Part shown: one piece after another, positions 30,934 to 36,195 of the stretch
How positions within the stretch are numbered: the first letter of the stretch is position 1
How the letters are laid out: each line of letters starts with the position of its first letter
Origin: Spirochaetales bacterium
Lineage (GTDB): Bacteria > Spirochaetota > Spirochaetia > Sphaerochaetales > Sphaerochaetaceae
Assembly (NCBI GenBank): GCA_012523305.1
Contig: JAAYIV010000134.1
Span: forward strand, 1 to 36,195
DNA length: 36,195 nt
Reading direction: 5' to 3'
Program-made: the position numbers and the translations under genes
Notes under the pieces: model-generated
What the model was told of the DNA's origin: nothing
What the model saw: the letters and a program-made list of their open reading frames with translations, nothing else
Database searches by the model: none

Positions 30934-31293
30934 ATGTTTTGTTGGACAACCATCCATGTTTCGAATCTGGAAGAATCGATTCGCTTTTATAGGGACATTG
31001 TCGGCCTGAAGGTAACAACCCGCTACCAAGCAAACGAACAGATCGAAATAGCTTTCCTCGGTGAAGGTGAAACCCTTCTTGAATTATTATATGACGCCTC
31101 TGCCGGAAAGTCGCATGTCGGGGATTCGATTTCTCTTGGATTCAAGACGGATTCACTTGAAAAGAAGATAAAATTCCTCGCGGAACATCACATACCGTTG
31201 CAGAGCAATCCTGTGTGGCCAAATGAGCACCTGGGATTTTTCTATGTCTACGATCCGGATGGTGTCAGAGTTCAATTTGTTGAAAACAGATAA
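30934..31293 (+). CDS. VOC/glyoxalase-family protein
   Basis: This 119-residue protein has a VOC fold with two beta-alpha-beta-beta-beta units. The first runs TTIHVSNLEESIRFYRDIVGLKV and TLLELLYD, the second SISLGFKTDSLEKKIKFL and FFYVYDPDGVRVQFVENR. The metal ligands expected in glyoxalase I-like proteins are His8 and Glu50-51 in the first half and His/Glu near the end (VQFVE). The actual substrate is unknown. GGAGG precedes the ATG at six bases. The gene has its own promoter and ends 10 bases before the convergent flavoprotein gene. Confidence 0.88.
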   Translation: MFCWTTIHVSNLEESIRFYRDIVGLKVTTRYQANEQIEIAFLGEGETLLELLYDASAGKSHVGDSISLGFKTDSLEKKIKFLAEHHIPLQSNPVWPNEHLGFFYVYDPDGVRVQFVENR

Positions 31294-31303
31294 GAGTCCT
31301 ATC

Positions 31304-32926
31304 TCATTTTTTCATCTTCTCAAGTTGTTTTACGGCCCTGTCTGCTGCTAGCTTTCCCGTGAGAATCGATATGGGAAGCCCTGAGGGGCTGAAAGTCCAC
31401 TGCCCCGCTTGTTGGATGCTTGCCACGGGAGTCTCAACAGATTTTTTCATTTTACCCATTTCATGAACAACAGGAATGGATGAATTGGTGAACGCCCATC
31501 CCGTTATCGCTCCGTCGCTATTCCCGGTAAGGCGCTCTATTGTCACAGGAGTAGATGAGAAACTCTCGATGATATGCTTTGATAACTCAGGGAACAACGA
31601 AGACGAAAGGGTTTCAATCATGACCTGAGCACAATACTCCTTGAAAGATTCATACCATCCGGCATCAAAGATAAAACGCGTGACCTTATAATCGAAGAGT
31701 GTGCTGATTATCAATCCGGTCTGACCGTTAGGAGCCAAAGACTCATCTCGCATCACCGGAATCGATATTTCATATGTCGTGTATGTGAAATATTGTCTCA
31801 TCCAATCATATAGCAGTTCTTTTTGTTTTTCAGCGGGTAATTTGATCGAACCATCGAGTATCGATTCCAATGTCGCGTTATCGATATGCGTAAGACCTGG
31901 TTTCAATGGAGTATAAAAGAGATGGGCACTTGAGATGTTTGCAAAATACTGTACGGAAAGATCTACCGATAGGTACAGCGTGAAAATCGAATCACCACCG
32001 ATTTTATCAGCCATTTCAGCTTTTTTCGATTCGAGCAGGGTTCTTGTCTTTTTCAGTTTGATTGACTGATAATCGATTTCATCATATAACGTTTTGAGAT
32101 TCGCAGCCCAGATGAGTTGACCGTATTCATACCGTGTTCCCTTTTGATCTTCAATACGATGGGCTTCAACATCAACTTTCTTCACCGAAGTATCGAGTTG
32201 TATGGTACCGTCATGGCTTTCGATAAAATCGGTCATCGCTTTAGTCAATGAGCCGGTACCACCTTTGGGATAGTTATAATCAAGGTAAAGACTGAAGTAA
32301 CTCAATGCGAAATATGTTGGCGTATCTTTGAAAAAGTGTTGGGCGATAATATCGATTAACGCTTGGTCAGAGGTAAACTTCTTTAGGTGTTGATGTACCG
32401 GGTCGGTGAGTTTACTTACCTTTGGGATCGAACGTACATATTTGAACAACCATGGTACCAAAGTATGTGTCAGATACGAAATGTCATTGAAGTTTTCAAG
32501 GAAAAGAGGATTGTCAATTCCATACAACACCTCCATGTATTCCATGATCTGCTTGATTTCAGCCATGATCGCAGCAATGCTTTCTTCCTCTTTGGGAAAC
32601 AAAGTGCATAATAATTTCTGGTACGCTCCAAGACTTTCATAGTTTTCGACTTTGATCATCTGGTCAGCGACACCGATGGACACGGGGCTTTTTATGTAAT
32701 CGATGTGAATACCGAGTTGTTTCAGCATCGGGAATACGATTCCAGAGCTTTCGATCGAACGAATCCCTTGGTCAAACACAAAGCCGTTTTTTGAAAATGA
32801 ATTTACCAGGCCCCCTGCTTTTGATTGCTGCTCCAACACCAATGTTGATTTGCCCGATCTTGCGCAATAAGAGGCAGCTGTAAGACCAGCTATTCCTCCT
32901 CCGACTACTATCACATCATAATACAT
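31304..32926 (-). CDS. FAD-dependent oxidoreductase, CrtI/CrtISO type
   Basis: This 540-residue flavoprotein has the N-terminal dinucleotide fingerprint VVGGGIAGLTAASYCARSGKSTLVLEQ followed by GGLVNSFSKNGFVFDQGIRS. The C-terminal FAD block is SIQQAGQWTFSPSGLPISILTGKLAADRAV. Length and these motifs put it with phytoene-desaturase, carotenoid-isomerase and retinol-saturase-like enzymes. No other carotenoid gene is in the window, so a carotenoid substrate is not established. It may act on another polyunsaturated or lipid substrate. The gene stands alone, convergent with the VOC gene. AGGAAG precedes the ATG. Confidence 0.88.
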   Translation of the reverse strand: MYYDVIVVGGGIAGLTAASYCARSGKSTLVLEQQSKAGGLVNSFSKNGFVFDQGIRSIESSGIVFPMLKQLGIHIDYIKSPVSIGVADQMIKVENYESLGAYQKLLCTLFPKEEESIAAIMAEIKQIMEYMEVLYGIDNPLFLENFNDISYLTHTLVPWLFKYVRSIPKVSKLTDPVHQHLKKFTSDQALIDIIAQHFFKDTPTYFALSYFSLYLDYNYPKGGTGSLTKAMTDFIESHDGTIQLDTSVKKVDVEAHRIEDQKGTRYEYGQLIWAANLKTLYDEIDYQSIKLKKTRTLLESKKAEMADKIGGDSIFTLYLSVDLSVQYFANISSAHLFYTPLKPGLTHIDNATLESILDGSIKLPAEKQKELLYDWMRQYFTYTTYEISIPVMRDESLAPNGQTGLIISTLFDYKVTRFIFDAGWYESFKEYCAQVMIETLSSSLFPELSKHIIESFSSTPVTIERLTGNSDGAITGWAFTNSSIPVVHEMGKMKKSVETPVASIQQAGQWTFSPSGLPISILTGKLAADRAVKQLEKMKK

Positions 32927-33125
32927 GATTCATCTTCCTGGATTTAAGCCGATAACGTAACAATTCTCTTTTCAACATGTTCAGTATGGATGTAACGAAT
33001 TGTTGGAATCGCCGTCTTGATTGCACTATCATTAGCATAGATCAACCACTAATTCAAGTTTCTGAAATGATACCATCAATGATTTTGGTTTGCGATAGAA
33101 AGATGAGCGAATATCTGTCTTTTTT

Positions 33126-33956
33126 TTATTCAAAAGAGAACACGGCTCCCGCACCGTTCATACGAGTGAAAGCAAACCGATCTTTCATCTGGCCCACCAC
33201 ATCTTCGCCAGTGCAATGAGAAAGACACAGCATTCCTATGTTATATTCCGATAAGGCGTGCATGACCGCCTCTCGACGCTCTTCGGTAGCATTAAATAGG
33301 TGAATACCTCCGAATAATGCTATTATCGGCTCATTGAACCGTGAAGAGACGGTGTCTAACATATTCATGATCCCCGGATGTGAACAACCAGTTATCACTA
33401 CGATTTGATGTGATGTTTTTGCAACCAGCATGATTTCATCATCGAATGAGTCAATCGATTCATCGGTGCCATCTTGAATGACAAACCGCGGGTCCGGTGT
33501 TTCATAAGAACGGGTTCTTTGAAATTCACCCATAAGGAATAATCCGGGAAAAATTTCTACAACAGGTTGGGATAATTCAATATGTCTCATGCCGAACGAT
33601 GCTAGGTCGTCTGCGGAGAAATCAGGCCCCAAATATCTCAATCCGTCAGGATCCTTGGCATATTTTTTGTTGAAAAATCTTGGTCCGGTATAGAATGGGA
33701 TACCATTGCAATCTATCTTGCGGGCGAGATCGACACACCCTCCCGTATGATCATAGTGGGCGTGACTGATTACCAACGCATCAATTTTTGAGAGGTCTTT
33801 ATGCAATTTCACCGCATTTTTTAAAAACGATCCACTCGCTCCGGTATCAAACAATACGGTGTGCCCATTATGTTCGATGAGACATGAAAAGCCGTGTTCA
33901 CATTTCATATCAAGTTGGCCAAACACCCAATTATCCATCAACGTAGTGATTGTCAT
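33126..33956 (-). CDS. MBL-fold metallo-hydrolase
   Basis: This 276-residue protein is a metallo-beta-lactamase fold hydrolase. The metal-binding motif is SHAHYDHTGG, and further ligands lie in ITGCSHPGI and LSHCTGED. The early sequence LMDNWVFGQLDMKCEHGFSCLIEHNGHTVLFDTGAS is typical of the group annotated as 7,8-dihydropterin-6-yl-methyl-aminobenzene phosphate synthase-like hydrolases. The substrate is unknown. The start ATG has GGAG nearby. It is 199 bases from the flavoprotein gene and on the same strand, so a loose pair is possible. Confidence 0.88.
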   Translation of the reverse strand: MTITTLMDNWVFGQLDMKCEHGFSCLIEHNGHTVLFDTGASGSFLKNAVKLHKDLSKIDALVISHAHYDHTGGCVDLARKIDCNGIPFYTGPRFFNKKYAKDPDGLRYLGPDFSADDLASFGMRHIELSQPVVEIFPGLFLMGEFQRTRSYETPDPRFVIQDGTDESIDSFDDEIMLVAKTSHQIVVITGCSHPGIMNMLDTVSSRFNEPIIALFGGIHLFNATEERREAVMHALSEYNIGMLCLSHCTGEDVVGQMKDRFAFTRMNGAGAVFSFE

Positions 33957-34323
33957 CTCCGCTTTCTCCTCTTCGGCATGAGTTTAGCATGAAACAATAA
34001 AGAATTAAAACAGCATTGGTTATCAGTCTGGCATGATGGGCAAACTTGCGAAAATATCTGATCTATCATTGAAATAGATTCACGGTCCGCTTTCCTTCCC
34101 ACACACAATACGAGGACAGATCCGGATACATACCAACAATCCGATAGGATTATCCGTAAGCCGGGTTGGTGTTACTACCCGACCTGATAGCAATCGGGTG
34201 TGGATTCTTCTTGATGGCTTGGGGATTTGAAATAAGGATGCTTGATCCGATACATTTCAGGTATCATGTATCAAGCATAAGTATCCAAATCCATGTAAGA
34301 TGTGTTTGCCGGAGGAACCTTAC
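33957..34323. other. Intergenic region with bulged dyad
   Basis: No gene is seen. A bulged inverted repeat (GCTTGAT...ATACAT at 34240-34255, ATGTATCAAGC at 34266-34276) lies 48 bases upstream of the decayed AraC-type gene and may be the remnant of its control site. A second short hairpin CCCGA...TCGGG is near 34180-34200. Confidence 0.4.
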
Positions 34324-35163
34324 ATGGTACGAAAGTTGAATCAGGTCATCGAATATATTGAAAACCATCTCACCGGACAGCTCACACTCGAAGCTGTAGC
34401 GTAATATGCGGGCGTATAAGATTTTTATTTCAGGAACATATTCTATTTTCTTACAGGAACGACACTCAGCGAATACATCAGACAAAGGAAGCTATCCGAA
34501 GCAAACATGGCATTACTGAGAGGATAGCGGGTGTCATCTATGGATGCCAATCCATGGAAGACTTCAGCAAGGCATTCAGACCGTACCCGTCAGATGTCAT
34601 CAAAAATGGTATATAAATCGTATCCAAAGCTAATTTTTCCATCTCAGTGGAAAAAGGAGTCTCCAAGGATTTCAGGATCGAAGAAAAACCGGCCTTCAAT
34701 CTGGCAGGAGTGAGCAGGCGGATTCCCATGCAATCCAAAGGAGTAAACCAAGAGATTGTCAGACTCACCCGGAGCATCACCGCACTACAACGTAAGATGA
34801 TGCACGCACTACAGAATATTGAGCCGTATGAGATTATGAACGCATCCTATGATGCTGATGCGAACTTCATCAGGGAGGAGGAATGGTTGAACCATATGAT
34901 CGGCGTGTTGACTACTGCCCCGATGATGTGGGCAATTCTCTGGAAAAGGTTCCGGGCAGGGCGACCACTTGGGAGAGGTGTTTCCGTATGACGGACCGTA
35001 TCCCCGCATCAGGTAAGACACCATGGCAAACAGTTATGCTCGATGGTTGCCCTCTGCCCATTACGAATTGATCGATGTCCCTTCGTTTTCATTCACCAAG
35101 ATGGATGAATTAAAAACTGATTACGCTTCAGGAGAAATCTGGATTCCGGTCAAGAAACGATGA
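34324..35163 (+). pseudogene. Decayed AraC/GyrI-like regulator
   Basis: The plus strand encodes the parts of an AraC-family regulator with a C-terminal GyrI-like ligand-binding domain, broken by mutation. The AraC helix-turn-helix start MVRKLNQVIEYIENHLTGQL reads in one frame, with in-frame stops at 34402, 34417 and 34525. A shifted frame then gives YGCQSMEDFSKAF. The ligand domain reads from about 34647 (EEKPAFNLAGVSRRIPMQSKG), changes frame near 34890, and finishes in another frame with TDYASGEIWIPVKKR at 35161. A normal relative would have about 280-290 residues, which the 840 bases match, so no large piece is missing. Confidence 0.88.
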
Positions 35164-35201
35164 ACACCGCATAGCTCTCGTGTTCATGGCCTGACAAACA
35201 G

Positions 35202-35708
35202 TTATTTGAAATAGTAATCAAACATAAAAAGGTTGCATGATAACGAGAATGCCTTGTTCGTCAAATCATACAGCAATGCGAACACAAGCGAGCGCTCCCT
35301 CGTACCGTAATAGGGACCGCCTAAAGAAAGCGGAGTCAGCCGTAAGAATAGTGTATGCGATGGGGCTCCTTTAACAGTCATCATATACCCCAATGTCGCA
35401 TAAGCGTTGTAATAAAGCGGTGCTTTTCCATCATGCATGAACAAGTCCGTCGCCAATGGCAGGGAGATTGCCAGAGCGGCCTTCATATGAGAAAATGGGT
35501 CCGGGGTTAATCGCATCACCATAAAAGCTTCTAATTCCAACCTAGGGGCCGCCGCATAGGAAATGCCCAGCTGCGCATGGGTTCCGGTAGAATCCACGAG
35601 AGATGGAGAAGCGGCCCATGGGGCCACATACAGTGAAAGATGACCTGAAAAGAGAGACGGCATGAAAAGCAATAACATACCGATTATAATCAAAACGGTT
35701 TTTCTCAT
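35202..35708 (-). CDS. Exported protein, barrel-like, 168 aa
   Basis: The first 22 residues are a signal peptide (MRKTVLIIIGMLLLFMPSLFSG). The rest alternates short strands with aromatic ends (LSLYVAPWAAS, LELEAFMVMRL, FLRLTPLSLGG) and closes with LFMFDYYFK, aromatic-rich as in outer-membrane barrels. It has about eight strands' worth of length. The frame opens at a TTG at 35720; the ATG at 35708 has GAGG six bases upstream and is preferred. It follows the partial gene to its right by eight bases and is the last gene of that unit. No specific family is recognised. Confidence 0.65.
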   Translation of the reverse strand: MRKTVLIIIGMLLLFMPSLFSGHLSLYVAPWAASPSLVDSTGTHAQLGISYAAAPRLELEAFMVMRLTPDPFSHMKAALAISLPLATDLFMHDGKAPLYYNAYATLGYMMTVKGAPSHTLFLRLTPLSLGGPYYGTRERSLVFALLYDLTNKAFSLSCNLFMFDYYFK

Positions 35709-35716
35709 AGTGTGCC

Positions 35717-36195
35717 TCAATCGAAATAATGGGTGATTTCAAGTAATCGAAGCGACCACTCATAATCATCTACGCCACTGGGAAGAGCCATCCCGAAACC
35801 AAGAATCGAGATGATTTTCTCGCCGAATGAAAAGGTAAGCGGCTGTATCATCAACCGTAGTCTGTTGCGCTCCGGATGGTATAGATCCACCATATACGAG
35901 CCTCGTATGGAAGGAATCATGACAGAATCACGTCTGAATAACCAAACGAAAGGATGTGAATGAATCGAAAAAAGCCGGAACGCCAAGGCGGCTTCGAATA
36001 CTACCGAATTCTCGTTTGCAAAGAGCGGAGCCAATGCTCCGATCGATAAGGAAGGATTCATGACGCTCCAATCAAATAACGAAATATGGGCATGTAGGCC
36101 AAGATGTTCCTGAGGTAAGAAGACCGAGCCGCTTGAAAATCCATCGATTGTTATTGTATAGGCTGTTGTCCACGTATCACCTGCCGAAAGTGGAG
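35717..36195 (-). CDS. Barrel-like protein, partial at right edge
   Basis: This frame is open to the window end (about 158 residues) and has no start in view; the first in-window ATG, at 36061, is internal, as coherent protein reads upstream of it. The sequence consists of amphipathic strands with aromatic residues (VFLPQEHLGLHAHISLFDW, FRLFSIHSHPFVWLF, RLRLMIQPLTFSFGEKI) and ends LRLLEITHYFD. It looks like the C-terminal part of an outer-membrane beta-barrel or a similar exported beta-protein. It is coupled to the downstream exported-protein gene. Confidence 0.6.
   Translation of the reverse strand, partial: PLSAGDTWTTAYTITIDGFSSGSVFLPQEHLGLHAHISLFDWSVMNPSLSIGALAPLFANENSVVFEAALAFRLFSIHSHPFVWLFRRDSVMIPSIRGSYMVDLYHPERNRLRLMIQPLTFSFGEKIISILGFGMALPSGVDDYEWSLRLLEITHYFD

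Noticed and set aside
31304-32926. Naming the flavoprotein a phytoene desaturase
   Set aside because: Motifs fit a wider enzyme group, and no other carotenoid gene lies nearby.
1-36195. CRISPR arrays, tRNA or rRNA genes, insertion sequences or prophage
   Set aside because: No regular spaced repeats, RNA-gene cores, transposase motifs or phage genes were seen by eye.

Overview
The window reads as chromosome from a diderm, host- or sediment-associated spirochaete, most likely of the Sphaerochaeta/Spirochaeta group. This is inferred from the oligopeptide-binding protein, whose signal peptide ends in the FAGGGAEA-type junction common in that group, from moderate A+T content, and from several outer-membrane-type proteins. 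No rRNA, tRNA, CRISPR array, insertion sequence or prophage is visible.

Left region (1-6500, mostly minus strand): an ABC-2 exporter with a PLDc_N-type membrane protein in the order of Bacillus yxlE-yxlF-yxlG, preceded by a membrane-anchored LuxR-type regulator. About 1.1 kb of apparently non-coding DNA follows, with strong dyads. Then comes a small XRE-type regulator that looks leaderless, and a two-gene unit of a D-2-hydroxyacid dehydrogenase and a PlsC-like acyltransferase with a zinc ribbon.

Middle left (6768-10000, minus): an ABC-F ATPase with an exported protein, and a rhodanese lipoprotein followed by a 56-residue protein. From 10088 to 16593 a tightly overlapped seven-gene plus-strand operon encodes a YtrA-type GntR regulator, an SPFH membrane protein, a LolD/MacB-type ATPase, two FtsX/LolC-type permeases, a LolA-like periplasmic protein and a beta-barrel outer-membrane protein. 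Together they look like a complete inner-to-outer-membrane route for a lipid or lipoprotein cargo.

Middle right (17185-24707, minus): a complete Opp-type peptide importer, oppA-B-C-D-F plus a small membrane protein. Two subunits are unusual. The OppC-like permease carries a seven-repeat RCC1-like beta-propeller in its first extracytoplasmic loop. The OppF-like ATPase carries a roughly 190-residue, coiled-coil-rich insert between Walker A and the Q-loop. The operon has a near-consensus promoter and a hairpin between oppA and oppB.

Right region (25128-36195): an MFS transporter with a palindromic operator, a YjbQ-family protein, a RelB/RelE-type toxin-antitoxin pair followed by a truncated second YjbQ copy, a membrane-anchored ankyrin protein, a cupin with a hemerythrin/PAS (DUF438-like) protein, a VOC protein, a CrtI/CrtISO-like flavoprotein, an MBL-fold hydrolase, a decayed AraC/GyrI-type regulator, and two exported or barrel-like genes, one of which runs off the right edge.

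The strongest candidates for new biology are the modified Opp transporter and the SPFH/Lol-like/barrel operon.
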